DNA of 64,000 nt, taken from positions 124,001 through 188,000 of the forward strand of contig NZ_OBEL01000006.1 of NCBI RefSeq assembly GCF_900215605.1, in the 5' to 3' direction. The translations under genes and the position numbers were made by a program. The DNA is from Cohaesibacter gelatinilyticus (GTDB lineage Bacteria > Pseudomonadota > Alphaproteobacteria > Rhizobiales > Cohaesibacteraceae). A model generated the notes under the pieces. That model was not told the origin of the DNA. It saw only the letters and a list, made by a program, of their open reading frames with translations, and ran no database searches. Of the stretch, positions 51,425 to 59,434 are shown piece by piece. Numbering within the stretch: the first letter of the stretch is position 1; each line of letters opens with the position of its first letter.

Positions 51425-52270
51425 CTAGTTTCTTACAGACGGGGTTTCCACCGTCAGACCTGCCCCACGACTGGCAAGGTAAAGCTGCAGAGCTTTGAAC
51501 TCATCAGACCCTTCCTTGAAAGGCTCGGCACGAATATTTTTCATGCAACCTTTAAAGCGGCCATGGATGGAATTCAGCTTGGCATTCTTCAGACGATAAG
51601 TCGGGAAACCATTGATCTGGCCCTGAGACAGATGGTCTGCGCGGATCATGTTGCCATAATTGTCCTCATGACAATTGGAACATGCCATATCCAACTGGCC
51701 AAAACGACTGTAGTACAACTTCTTGCCCTGTTCCCAGATTGGCTTCGCATCACCATCAATAGCAACCTTCACAGGCATGCCTCGTGACTGCAAACCGATA
51801 TAGGCAACCATGGAACTCATCTGGGTTCCTGACCATTTCCAAGCCTTGGCGCCCATATGTTCCGTACGGCAATTGTTGATAATCTCTTCCATGGTCTGCA
51901 CTTTGCCATCTTTCACACGTGGCATTGCGGCGCGCAGGCCTTTGAAGTCTTCGACATTCTCGTGACAGCTGGAGCAAGCCTTGTCAGCAGTTCCATCCAC
52001 TTCTTCATACAGATCCATTGCTGTATCGACAAAAACGAAACCCGGATTGTCAAAATCATCGGTCTGCAAAGTTTGTGTTTCATCTGCACGAAAAACCCAG
52101 CCCGAATAGATTTCGTCCAGATTCTCGGCATGAGCTGGCGCTTTTGTTTTCGTAACAAAGGTCTCGCCTTCAATCTCCAGGCTGGCACTCTCATCAGCCT
52201 GAGCGATTGAGGCAGTAGCGGCAAAAGCTGCCGCTACCATCATTGAAAGCAGGAATGAAGTCTTTTCCAT
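51425..52270 (-). CDS. soxA: SoxA diheme cytochrome (L-cysteine S-thiosulfotransferase subunit)
   Basis: A 281-residue periplasmic cytochrome with signal peptide (to about residue 25). Heme sites are CSSCH (99-103) and CSNCH (197-201), so this is the diheme type. The active-site Cys ligating the catalytic heme is C242 in FKGCMKN. SoxAX couples thiosulfate to the carrier SoxYZ. GYRLKN-type (TYRLKNAKL) and GFPTYR blocks are family-typical. Confidence 0.95.
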   Translation of the reverse strand: MEKTSFLLSMMVAAAFAATASIAQADESASLEIEGETFVTKTKAPAHAENLDEIYSGWVFRADETQTLQTDDFDNPGFVFVDTAMDLYEEVDGTADKACSSCHENVEDFKGLRAAMPRVKDGKVQTMEEIINNCRTEHMGAKAWKWSGTQMSSMVAYIGLQSRGMPVKVAIDGDAKPIWEQGKKLYYSRFGQLDMACSNCHEDNYGNMIRADHLSQGQINGFPTYRLKNAKLNSIHGRFKGCMKNIRAEPFKEGSDEFKALQLYLASRGAGLTVETPSVRN

Positions 52271-52297
52271 GCGGTGGTCCTCCCAAGAAAGCTACGA

Positions 52298-52627
52298 TTA
52301 GGCGATTTTGATTTTTTTCTTCGCCTCGTAGACTGATCCGTCGTCATCATACCAGGTGAAATGGAACTCACCTGCCTCTGGCACTTTTGCTTCAAACTGA
52401 AAGTACGGATTGGTCGAAACCGCAGGTTCAATAGTAACATCAATCACATTCTGACCATTGAAGTCACAAGTGAAACGATTGATGATTGAACGTGGGATGA
52501 GCTTACCGTCCTTACCCTTGCGCTGACCGGATTCCATTTTGTGACTGATCAGGGATTTGATCGTAATGGATTCGCCTGCTTCAGCTTTTTTCGGAACCTT
52601 CACGCGAGGTTTCACACCTTTAGCCAT
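52298..52627 (-). CDS. soxZ: SoxZ
   Basis: A 109-residue immunoglobulin-like partner of SoxY with no signal peptide, exported together with SoxY. Features: RVKVPKKAEAGESITIKSL, HKMESGQRK and FHFTWYDDDGSVYEAKKKI. It holds the SoxY arm in the carrier complex. Confidence 0.95.
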   Translation of the reverse strand: MAKGVKPRVKVPKKAEAGESITIKSLISHKMESGQRKGKDGKLIPRSIINRFTCDFNGQNVIDVTIEPAVSTNPYFQFEAKVPEAGEFHFTWYDDDGSVYEAKKKIKIA

Positions 52628-52649
52628 TCTTCTATTCTCCTGATCTTGC

Positions 52650-53072
52650 TTAGCCGCCGCAGCCGCCGATGGTTACCTTGACAGTGGTGGATGCACGACG
52701 GAATGAACCGTCTTTCATCTTTGCAATAGCAACCACGTCTTGGGTTTTGGCCAAACGGATACGGGTAGAAGCAGACTGAGATGGGCTCAGAGGACCAAAT
52801 TTGAAGGTCGCCACTGCAGGGGTTGGATTACCAGCAGCAAACAGGGTGATGCTCTCAGCACCTTCTGCATCGACTTCAACCGGCACAGTGTTACCGTTTT
52901 CGGCAATTTCCGGAGCGGACAGATCAATACCGCCCTCTTTTACTTCAGCGCCGCCAATCAGCGTCTTGATATCTTCCTCTACGGTGGAAGCAAAAGCTGG
53001 AAGGCTAACCATGCTGGCTGCCACAACGGCTCCTGATCCAAGCACCAGCACTTCCCTACGGGTAAGCTTCAT
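52650..53072 (-). CDS. soxY: SoxY sulfur carrier
   Basis: A 140-residue protein with a Tat signal (TRREVLVLGSG) that ends in GGCGG (136-140), whose Cys 138 is the carrier site. FAAGNPTPAVATFKF and the SPSQSASTRIRLAKTQ block match the family. With SoxZ it carries the sulfur intermediates through the cycle. SoxR-site-driven transcription from upstream of soxX would include it. Confidence 0.96.
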   Translation of the reverse strand: MKLTRREVLVLGSGAVVAASMVSLPAFASTVEEDIKTLIGGAEVKEGGIDLSAPEIAENGNTVPVEVDAEGAESITLFAAGNPTPAVATFKFGPLSPSQSASTRIRLAKTQDVVAIAKMKDGSFRRASTTVKVTIGGCGG

Positions 53073-53096
53073 CTTAATTCTCCAATAGTGGGTGGA

Positions 53097-53552
53097 TCAC
53101 TGTTCTTTCAGTGTCATCAGATAGGCAACAACATCCTCAACCTGTTGGCCGGAGAGAATGGACTTGCCCGCAAACTTTTTCAAAGGTCGCCCAATACCAT
53201 CGACGACATAAAAAGATGGCATGATGCTGCCTTCAAATGTCTTCTTGGAATTGGTCACAATCCCGCGCAACTCGGCTTCCGTCCAACGATCAGAAACACC
53301 GTCCAGAGTTGGACCAACTTCCCCGTGGAACAGCTCGTCTTTCATATCCGAATTGGCATGACAGGCCAGGCAATTGCCGAGCTTGCGATTTTTAAAGACC
53401 TTTCGCCCATTTGCGACATCACCAGCTTGACCGGTCAGAGACGCTTTCACGGCTCCCTCTTCAAACTGAACCTTGCCTGCCGGAGTGGGCTCTGCTGTGG
53501 CAACGCCAGCCCCGATAAGCAGGGCAGATAATGCCAAAACTGGTCTCTTCAT
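53097..53552 (-). CDS. soxX: SoxX monoheme cytochrome
   Basis: A 151-residue periplasmic cytochrome with one heme site CLACH (61-65), signal peptide to about 20 and a C-terminal ILSGQQVEDVVAYL helix. Axial Met is in SIMPSF. It forms the SoxAX complex. The start at 53552 is preferred to the frame's 53570. A palindrome 68-83 bp upstream is probably the SoxR operator. Confidence 0.93.
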   Translation of the reverse strand: MKRPVLALSALLIGAGVATAEPTPAGKVQFEEGAVKASLTGQAGDVANGRKVFKNRKLGNCLACHANSDMKDELFHGEVGPTLDGVSDRWTEAELRGIVTNSKKTFEGSIMPSFYVVDGIGRPLKKFAGKSILSGQQVEDVVAYLMTLKEQ

Positions 53553-53619
53553 ATTGGTCCTCCCTCTCAATTATTATGGATTTGCTCCGGGTATTTTTTC
53601 TCTGGTCACCCGATAACAA

Positions 53620-53635
53620 ATTCAATTAATTGAAT
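53620..53635. promoter_or_regulatory. Probable SoxR operator in the soxW-soxX gap
   Basis: ATTCAATTAATTGAAT is a perfect 16-bp palindrome, 68 bp before the soxX start, followed by GTCATAATGTGT. In Pseudaminobacter SoxR is reported to bind the soxS-soxV and soxW-soxX gaps; this is the second of these. Confidence 0.7.
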
Positions 53636-53667
53636 GTCATAATGTGTGAGGTGCGACAGTTTGGCAA

Positions 53668-54261
53668 TTATTTTTTTCGCGAAGCTATCATTCGAGCATG
53701 ATATTTCTGGAAAGACTCCTCTCCCGCATACCCTTTTTCAACAACCCAGCGCAACATATCCTCCGTCGTCATTTTCCCAAATGCACCAGGCATTTGCGCG
53801 ACTACGAGCTGGTTTGCAGGCTTCGATTCCGGAGCGGTTTCTCCAAAAAACATCACGGTTGGGGTAAACAACACCCCCCACTTTTTTACTATGTCTTTTT
53901 CAGACATTGTGGTGCCATCGAAGTCGGTTACTTCGACATCTCCAAACATATTGATCTGCACAACGAAGAAATTTTCCTCGATAAAATTAGAAATTTCGGG
54001 AATCGGATAGATCTCTTCATGCATTTTTTTGCAATAGATACAGCCGCGTTGCTCGATCATCACCATCAGCCGTTTTCCTTCCGCTGTGGCTTCCTCCAGA
54101 TCCTCACGCAAATCCTTGAATGTATCTCGCATCCACGTCTGCTTATGCAGGCCATCATCTCCAACACTGGCAGCATTGGTTGCTAATGGCGTCGTAACAA
54201 GCGCTCCAAGACATATTGCGCCAACAATGAAAAGCGCCTTCGTCTGATCCAAAATCCTCAT
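53668..54261 (-). CDS. soxW: SoxW periplasmic thioredoxin
   Basis: A 197-residue thioredoxin-fold protein with signal peptide and active site CIYC (in QRGCIYCKKMHEEIYP), and the cis-Pro in LFTPTVMFF. The start at 54261 precedes an obvious signal sequence; the frame extends to 54354 but runs into soxV. It takes electrons from SoxV and keeps the SoxY Cys or its partners reduced. Confidence 0.9.
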   Translation of the reverse strand: MRILDQTKALFIVGAICLGALVTTPLATNAASVGDDGLHKQTWMRDTFKDLREDLEEATAEGKRLMVMIEQRGCIYCKKMHEEIYPIPEISNFIEENFFVVQINMFGDVEVTDFDGTTMSEKDIVKKWGVLFTPTVMFFGETAPESKPANQLVVAQMPGAFGKMTTEDMLRWVVEKGYAGEESFQKYHARMIASRKK

Positions 54262-54311
54262 AGTTTCTCCTCCCAAAGAAATGAATAGCACCGAATTGAA
54301 AACCTGAATTT

Positions 54312-55052
54312 CTAGGTTAAACTTGTAAAACCGGGCACCACCTCGAGCATCCATTGTGCAATCACATTCACTGAATTGGTGGCAATCAAAAGCCCAAAAA
54401 CAATTAGCAATGCTCCCATGATCTTCTCCATCAGACTGAGATGTTTGCGGAATTTCATCATCCAGGCCATGAAAGGGCCAACAAAGAGAGCCGCCAGAAC
54501 AAAGGGAGCGGTCATGCCTGCACCATAGGCTCCCAGCAACCAGACACCCTGACCTGCCGTGTCCGTCCCTGCCGCCATGAACAATATGGAAGCCAGAACC
54601 GGTCCGACACAGGGGGTCCAGCCAAACGCAAAAGCAAGACCAATGACAAAAGCCCCGATATACCCCACTTGCTTGGTGCTGCCCGCATCGCTCCTGAATT
54701 GTCGATAGAGAAATCCTATTCGTATGACGCCAAGAAAATGTAGCCCCATGGCAATGATGATTGCAGCGGCCACCCAGCGTAGAATATCAAAATATTCACG
54801 TACCATCTGTCCAAATGCAGAGGCAGCTGCCCCCAGCCCCATGAAGATGGTCAAGATTCCGGCCGAAAAGCAAAGCGCGGCAAGAACCGCTCTGCGGCGT
54901 ACCGCGGCATCAATCTCAGCCTCGGCGGAAATCTGGTTCATTCCCACTCCAGCCAGATAGGACAGATAAAAAGGGACAATTGGCAAAATGCAGGGAGATA
55001 AAAATGACAGCAACCCCGCTATTACTGCCCCGAAAAGAGTGACTTCCAGCAC
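54312..55052 (-). CDS. soxV: SoxV, CcdA-type thiol transporter
   Basis: A 246-residue inner-membrane protein with six helices. The redox Cys pair is in SFLSPCILPIVPFYL and AFGWTPCVGPVLASI, as in CcdA/DsbD. I choose a GTG at 55052 because GGAGG (55058-55062) has ideal spacing to it; the frame also offers a TTG at 55064. It carries reducing power across the membrane to SoxW. Confidence 0.92.
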   Translation of the reverse strand: MLEVTLFGAVIAGLLSFLSPCILPIVPFYLSYLAGVGMNQISAEAEIDAAVRRRAVLAALCFSAGILTIFMGLGAAASAFGQMVREYFDILRWVAAAIIIAMGLHFLGVIRIGFLYRQFRSDAGSTKQVGYIGAFVIGLAFAFGWTPCVGPVLASILFMAAGTDTAGQGVWLLGAYGAGMTAPFVLAALFVGPFMAWMMKFRKHLSLMEKIMGALLIVFGLLIATNSVNVIAQWMLEVVPGFTSLT

Positions 55053-55081
55053 CAGAGCCTCCAAGACAACTTGTATAATTC

Positions 55082-55105
55082 ACACATTCAAATTATATTA
55101 TGTGT
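55082..55105. promoter_or_regulatory. Probable SoxR operator between soxV and soxS
   Basis: ACACATTCAAATTATATT followed by ATGTGT: arms ACACAT / ATGTGT around an AT-rich centre, 30 bp before the soxV start and 39 bp before soxS. On the minus strand it contains TAATTTGAATGTGT, shared in part with the soxX and metallo-hydrolase sites. Confidence 0.65.
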
Positions 55106-55143
55106 TAGAACAACGTCAATACGAGCCTTGCGCAAGGTTAAAT

Positions 55144-55542
55144 ATGAAAACACTAGTCTCCTCCATTCTGATGATGGTGATGATCACACTGTCATCCATG
55201 ATTTCATCTGCCCGGGCCTCGGACAGCTCAAAGCTTGAACTGGTCATGGTCGAGGAAGAAGGCTGCGTCTGGTGCGAACAATGGTTGCGTGAGATTGGTC
55301 CGATCTACCCCAAAAGCGATGAAGGCAAAAGAGCCCCGTTGCGTCGCATAGATATTTCAGATCCTCTTCCGCAGGATGTACAGGTCAATCGGGGTTTGCA
55401 TTATACCCCAACCTTTGTACTTCTGAAGGATGGCAAAGAGAAAGGCCGCATTGAAGGCTATCCCGGAGAAGACTTCTTCTGGGGGTTATTGGCACAAATC
55501 CTCGCTTCGATTGATAAAAAGCAGACATCTGGCGATAACTGA
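55144..55542 (+). CDS. soxS: SoxS periplasmic thioredoxin-like protein
   Basis: A 132-residue protein with signal peptide (to about residue 26) and active site CVWC (EEEGCVWCEQW), then HYTPTFVLLKDG with the cis-Pro. SoxS keeps SoxY active in Paracoccus. I start at 55144, with AAGG upstream; the frame to 54988 lies inside soxV. First gene of the soxSRT unit. Confidence 0.9.
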   Translation: MKTLVSSILMMVMITLSSMISSARASDSSKLELVMVEEEGCVWCEQWLREIGPIYPKSDEGKRAPLRRIDISDPLPQDVQVNRGLHYTPTFVLLKDGKEKGRIEGYPGEDFFWGLLAQILASIDKKQTSGDN

Positions 55543-55548
55543 ACTTGA

Positions 55549-55610
55549 CAGCGCATCCCAGAAAAGTTGTAGAACTTCTCAAAGACGGATTCGCAACAAA
55601 CTAAGATCAG
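55549..55610. repeat. Dispersed hairpin repeat, copy 2 (diverged)
   Basis: ACAGCGCATCCCAGAAAAGTTG...ACTTCTC...GGATTCGCA matches copy 1 at 29080-29140 base by base with about 15 changes and keeps a weakened stem AGAAAAGT / ACTTCT. It fills most of the soxS-soxR gap. Confidence 0.6.
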
Positions 55611-55668
55611 AGCATCAACTGAATTCCAGATGATGCGAGATACTCTGTAGACGGCTTGAGGAATTTCT

Positions 55669-56001
55669 ATGGCACTGCCAGTCTTCCACGAGAATATGCT
55701 TGAAAGCGACATGGAAAAGATGGAGAGCAACGCCACCCGTGCCTCCAATTTCCTGAAAGCGATAGGGCATGAGGGAAGAATGATGATTCTCTGCCACCTG
55801 GTCACCGGTGAAAAATCAGTCACCGAGCTTGAGGATCTCTTGTCCGCTCGTCAGGCAGCTGTCTCTCAACAACTCTCCAGATTGCGCCTGGAAGGGTTGA
55901 TCACACCACGCAGAGAAGGCAAATCAATCTATTATCGCTTGACCGATGACCGTTCCAAACAAATAATGGAAGTGGTCTATGAACTCTTCTGCAGGGATTA
56001 G
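55669..56001 (+). CDS. soxR: SoxR, ArsR-family repressor with two cysteines
   Basis: A 110-residue winged-helix repressor: KAIGHEGRMMILCHLVTGEKSV, recognition helix SARQAAVSQQLSRLRLEGL, wing REGKSIYYRL. Cys 42 and Cys 108 stand where the persulfide-sensing relatives SqrR and BigR have their reactive pair, so it is likely derepressed by persulfides. GAGGAA precedes the ATG. Confidence 0.93.
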   Translation: MALPVFHENMLESDMEKMESNATRASNFLKAIGHEGRMMILCHLVTGEKSVTELEDLLSARQAAVSQQLSRLRLEGLITPRREGKSIYYRLTDDRSKQIMEVVYELFCRD

Positions 56002-56101
56002 ACCTGATCGTAACTTCTTTTGTCGAGTTACGATTTGAGCCGAGGCGAATAAAAACAAACGCCCGGTTTTCTCGATTTTCGAGAGGGGAGGAAATCTGGC
56101 A

Positions 56102-57160
56102 ATGATGGAGCTGTTACTCAGCCACGAATTTCTATTGGCTTATGCTGGCCTTGCTGGTGGCATCCTGCTTGGATTGGCCGCCAGATTGGGACGCTTCTGC
56201 ACTCTAGGCGCTATTGAAGACTATTTCTATTCCAGCTCCGATCTTCGTCTGCGCATGTGGGGTATTGCCATCGGCATTGCCATCATCGGCACCTTTTCCC
56301 TCGTTCACTTTGACGCATTGCAACTACAAAATGCCACCTATCTGCGCCAGCAATGGAACCCGCTGGAGAGCATCGTTGGAGGCCTCATGTTTGGCTATGG
56401 CATGGCTATCTGCGGCAATTGTGGTTATGGCGCTCTCGCTCGTCTTGGCGGTGGAGATCTCCGCGCCTTTGTCATTGTCATCGTTATGGGCATCAGCGCC
56501 TATATGACAATTTCAGGACCATTGGCCTATATTCGCATCTGGCTCTTTCCGGTCAATCAAGTCGAAGACAGCCTGCCATCCTTCGCCACCAGCTTGTCGG
56601 AGCTTATTGGGCTGAGCAGCTCCGTGATAGGTATTCTGATAGGAATTGTTGTACTGATTGCCACAGCCGCTCCGAGGCATGTGCGTCAAAAACCATCAAC
56701 AATTTTCTGGGGAGCCATTGTCGGTCTGGCAGTGGTATCGGGTTGGGCTAGCACCCAATGGCTCTATACGGAGAGTTTCGAGGCCAATCCCGTTGTCTCA
56801 CACACTTTCTCAGGCCCTATTGGTGAAACAATCCTCTATGCCATGACCGCATCCGGCACCTCCCTCACATTTGGTGTAGGCTCAGTTGCTGGTGTCTGGA
56901 TTGGCGCTTTCATTGGCAGCATGATCAAAGGCCATTTCCGTTGGGAAGCGTGCGAAGATCCCCGTGAATTGCGCCGTCAGATCATTGGTGCAGGCCTGAT
57001 GGGTGTCGGTGCAGTTATTGCTGTAGGTTGCTCCATTGGCCAAGGCCTCTCAGCCATTTCACTGCTGGCCTATAGCGGCCCTGTTACCTTGCTCTCCTTG
57101 ATGGCCGGTGCAGCCCTTGGTCTCCGCCAGCTCATGGTCGGTTTCGCTCGCCCCGTCTAA
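56102..57160 (+). CDS. soxT: SoxT, YeeE/YedE-type transporter
   Basis: A 352-residue membrane protein with about nine helices and the family Cys motifs RFCTLGA (about 31-37), CGNCGYGAL (about 101-109) and VGCSIGQGLSA near 310. GGGGAGGA lies upstream; an ATG at 56105 is also possible. It stands after soxR as in the soxSRT arrangement and should import sulfur compounds or supply a sulfur signal. It is only distantly similar to the family member at 43.6-44.7 kb. Confidence 0.88.
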   Translation: MMELLLSHEFLLAYAGLAGGILLGLAARLGRFCTLGAIEDYFYSSSDLRLRMWGIAIGIAIIGTFSLVHFDALQLQNATYLRQQWNPLESIVGGLMFGYGMAICGNCGYGALARLGGGDLRAFVIVIVMGISAYMTISGPLAYIRIWLFPVNQVEDSLPSFATSLSELIGLSSSVIGILIGIVVLIATAAPRHVRQKPSTIFWGAIVGLAVVSGWASTQWLYTESFEANPVVSHTFSGPIGETILYAMTASGTSLTFGVGSVAGVWIGAFIGSMIKGHFRWEACEDPRELRRQIIGAGLMGVGAVIAVGCSIGQGLSAISLLAYSGPVTLLSLMAGAALGLRQLMVGFARPV

Positions 57161-57175
57161 AACACGGCAAAGCCC

Positions 57176-58501
57176 TTATGGTCTGCCCGGCCATTGCACA
57201 TGATAATCATCCACCACGAAGACATGGCTATGCACATGGCCATGGCTGTCTTTCAGATGCGGATGATCTGGCGGCAAATCATCGTGACTGTGTTCGATCA
57301 CCCGCTCTGCGTCCGCAGGCCACAGCTGAGTCGCAACAAGCGCAGCAGAAAGAGCAATCACAGTCAGAACCGACATGGTGACTTCACTCCCCATTGATGT
57401 CTGCATCCAACCCGCCAATGGATAGCAAATCAACCAACAAGCATGGGACAGTGCAAACTGCGCAGCATAGACAGCAGGACGATCTTCCGGGTGAGAGGAG
57501 CGCTGCAGCAACCGCCCTGATGGCGTCAAAATTGCGGAATAGCCAACGCCAATGAACAGCCAGCCAATCAGTAGACTTACAAAAGAAAACTGTCCGAGCA
57601 TCATAACTGTGATAAGAGCTCCATGAGCCAAAATCAGGATGGCAACGCCGCTTAACATCACTTGTCGATCAAGAAGCCTGTCCAGCAAGCGCGGCAGCGA
57701 CAATGCCGCAATCATGGATCCGGCCCCAAAGGCGGCATAGCTATAGGCCACATGCACATCCGCCAAACCCAACGTTTCCCGCACCAGAACAACACTATTC
57801 ACCAGAACCATGGAGCCGATGGCTGATACGGCCATGCACAGCGCCAGTAATCCACGAAGGCGCGGTGTTGCCAGATAGATCCAGATCCCACGGGTCGTTC
57901 GCTCATAGATACCCCGTGGTTCCGACGGCTTGGGATTGGGAAGAGCAACAGAAAAAATAAGCAGCGCTGAGGCTACAAATCCAATGATCGTGCCCACAAA
58001 CAACGCCTGATAAGCAAAGAATAGCAAAACAGCGCCCGCCAGCATCGGGCTCAGCAGACTTTCCAGATCATAAGCCAGACGAGAGAGCGAGAGCGCTTTC
58101 GTATAGTCCTGCTCATCTGGCAAAATATCCGGAATGGACGCTTGAAACGTCGGGGTAAAGGCAGCAGAAGCAGCTTGTAGCAGGAAGATCAGGCCAAAAA
58201 TCTGCCAGACTTCAGCCACGAACGGCAGCATCATGGCCACTCCTGCCCTCACCAGATCCAGCATCACCAGCATCTTGCGTCTTGGCAAACGGTCTGCAAA
58301 CGCCCCGGCAATCGGCGCAATTCCCACATACGCCACCATCTTGATGGTAAAGACCAAACCCAGAACCAGACCTGCCTTTTCTCCGGCCAGATCGAAAGCA
58401 AGCAAACCAAGCGCCACCGTAGCCAAACCGGTGCCAAACAATGCCACCAATTGAGCCAGAAAGAGCGGCGCAAACTGACGATGTTTTAAAATTTGCAACA
58501 T
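57176..58501 (-). CDS. MFS exporter with His-rich C-terminus, probable nickel/cobalt efflux
   Basis: A 441-residue 12-helix major facilitator (FADRLPRRKMLVMLD is the loop 2-3 signature; a central NPKPSEPRG loop). The last 40 residues are His/Asp-rich (HSHDDLPPDHPHLKDSHGHVHSH), typical of NreB-like metal exporters. Start at 58501 (ATG with GAGGA) preferred over a TTG at 58537. It lies downstream of a metal-sensing repressor gene in the same direction, so it is likely induced by Ni or Co. Convergent with soxT, 16 bp apart. Confidence 0.85.
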   Translation of the reverse strand: MLQILKHRQFAPLFLAQLVALFGTGLATVALGLLAFDLAGEKAGLVLGLVFTIKMVAYVGIAPIAGAFADRLPRRKMLVMLDLVRAGVAMMLPFVAEVWQIFGLIFLLQAASAAFTPTFQASIPDILPDEQDYTKALSLSRLAYDLESLLSPMLAGAVLLFFAYQALFVGTIIGFVASALLIFSVALPNPKPSEPRGIYERTTRGIWIYLATPRLRGLLALCMAVSAIGSMVLVNSVVLVRETLGLADVHVAYSYAAFGAGSMIAALSLPRLLDRLLDRQVMLSGVAILILAHGALITVMMLGQFSFVSLLIGWLFIGVGYSAILTPSGRLLQRSSHPEDRPAVYAAQFALSHACWLICYPLAGWMQTSMGSEVTMSVLTVIALSAALVATQLWPADAERVIEHSHDDLPPDHPHLKDSHGHVHSHVFVVDDYHVQWPGRP

Positions 58502-58557
58502 TGAGTCCTCATGCAAATCTGACTTTTTCTCACTCAAAACCTCTCTAAAAATGGGAG

Positions 58558-58854
58558 TTAGAGATATTTCGTAATGGCCTTGAAATCTTCGATCCCCTGA
58601 CGGGCATCATCCCCCCCACCTTCATTACCGGGGTGCAAGCTAGCTTCCAGGCAATGATCAATATGGTCCTGAATCAGAGTTCGTTTTGCATTGGCAATAG
58701 CTCGTTCCACTGCAAACAATTGCTGAGCAATGTCATGACAAGGATTACCTTGTTCAATCATATCAATAACATGACGCAAATGCCCCTGCGCACGCTTCAG
58801 ACGCTTGGCAATTTTGGGATGGTTCGGATGAAGATGGGAGTGATCATGTGACAT
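58558..58854 (-). CDS. RcnR/DmeR-type metal-responsive repressor
   Basis: A 98-residue helical repressor of the CsoR/RcnR/FrmR group. A His-rich start ([12 protein letters not shown]), [19 protein letters not shown], Cys in GNPCHDIA and [13 protein letters not shown] give a metal site with a Cys and several His. Such proteins, called DmeR in rhizobia, repress a cobalt/nickel exporter. Here the downstream gene is an MFS pump, 57 bp on. A GC-tract palindrome stands 13 bp upstream. Confidence 0.88.
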   Translation of the reverse strand: MSHDHSHLHPNHPKIAKRLKRAQGHLRHVIDMIEQGNPCHDIAQQLFAVERAIANAKRTLIQDHIDHCLEASLHPGNEGGGDDARQGIEDFKAITKYL

Positions 58855-58866
58855 GACTTCGAATTT

Positions 58867-58883
58867 ATCCCCCTAGGGAGGAT
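58867..58883. promoter_or_regulatory. Probable operator of the RcnR/DmeR-type repressor
   Basis: ATCCCCCTAGGGAGGAT: a C-tract / G-tract palindrome with AT flanks, as in CsoR/RcnR operators, 13 bp before the repressor start. Confidence 0.65.
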
Positions 58884-58977
58884 GAGTCAAGATCACCAAC
58901 ACCCGCAATTCTCACTTGCAAAAAGCGGGCAGCTTTCTATGATCAAACGATTGATATCTGAGGAAAATATATCTGAA

Positions 58978-59427
58978 ATGCCCGAAATCTATGTCGATGC
59001 CGATGCCTGTCCGGTAAAGGAAGAAGTCTATAAAGTGGCCGAACGGCACGATATTCCGGTTCTATTGGTAGCCAATCAATGGATGCGGTTTCCCAGAGAT
59101 CAGGATATTCGCTTCATCAAGGTAGACGATGGCGCAGATAAGGCTGACGATTATATCGCCGAAAATTGCACAGAGGCATCAGTCGTCATCACGGCAGATA
59201 TCTTGCTGGCCCAACGCTGTATCGAGAAAAACGCCACTGTATTGGCCCCCACTGGCAAGGCCTTTACAGAAAGCTCCATCGGCAATGCGGTCGCCACCCG
59301 AAATCTGATGTCCGATTTACGCGAGTGGGGAGAGGTCACCGGCGGCCCTGCTCCGTTTTCCAAGCAAGATCGATCCCGTTTCCTCTCAAGCCTTCATGAG
59401 GCGATTTCGAAGCTAAAACGCGGCTAA
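58978..59427 (+). CDS. yaiI: YaiI/YqxD (UPF0178, DUF188) family protein
   Basis: A 149-residue protein of PIN-like fold: [20 protein letters not shown] at the start, [11 protein letters not shown] and [20 protein letters not shown], then the end [19 protein letters not shown], all of them family hallmarks. I choose the ATG at 58978 ([14 protein letters not shown]) with GAGGA upstream; an earlier ATG at 58882 overlaps the operator. Biochemical role not known. Confidence 0.9.
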   Translation: MPEIYVDADACPVKEEVYKVAERHDIPVLLVANQWMRFPRDQDIRFIKVDDGADKADDYIAENCTEASVVITADILLAQRCIEKNATVLAPTGKAFTESSIGNAVATRNLMSDLREWGEVTGGPAPFSKQDRSRFLSSLHEAISKLKRG

Positions 59428-59434
59428 AACTATC

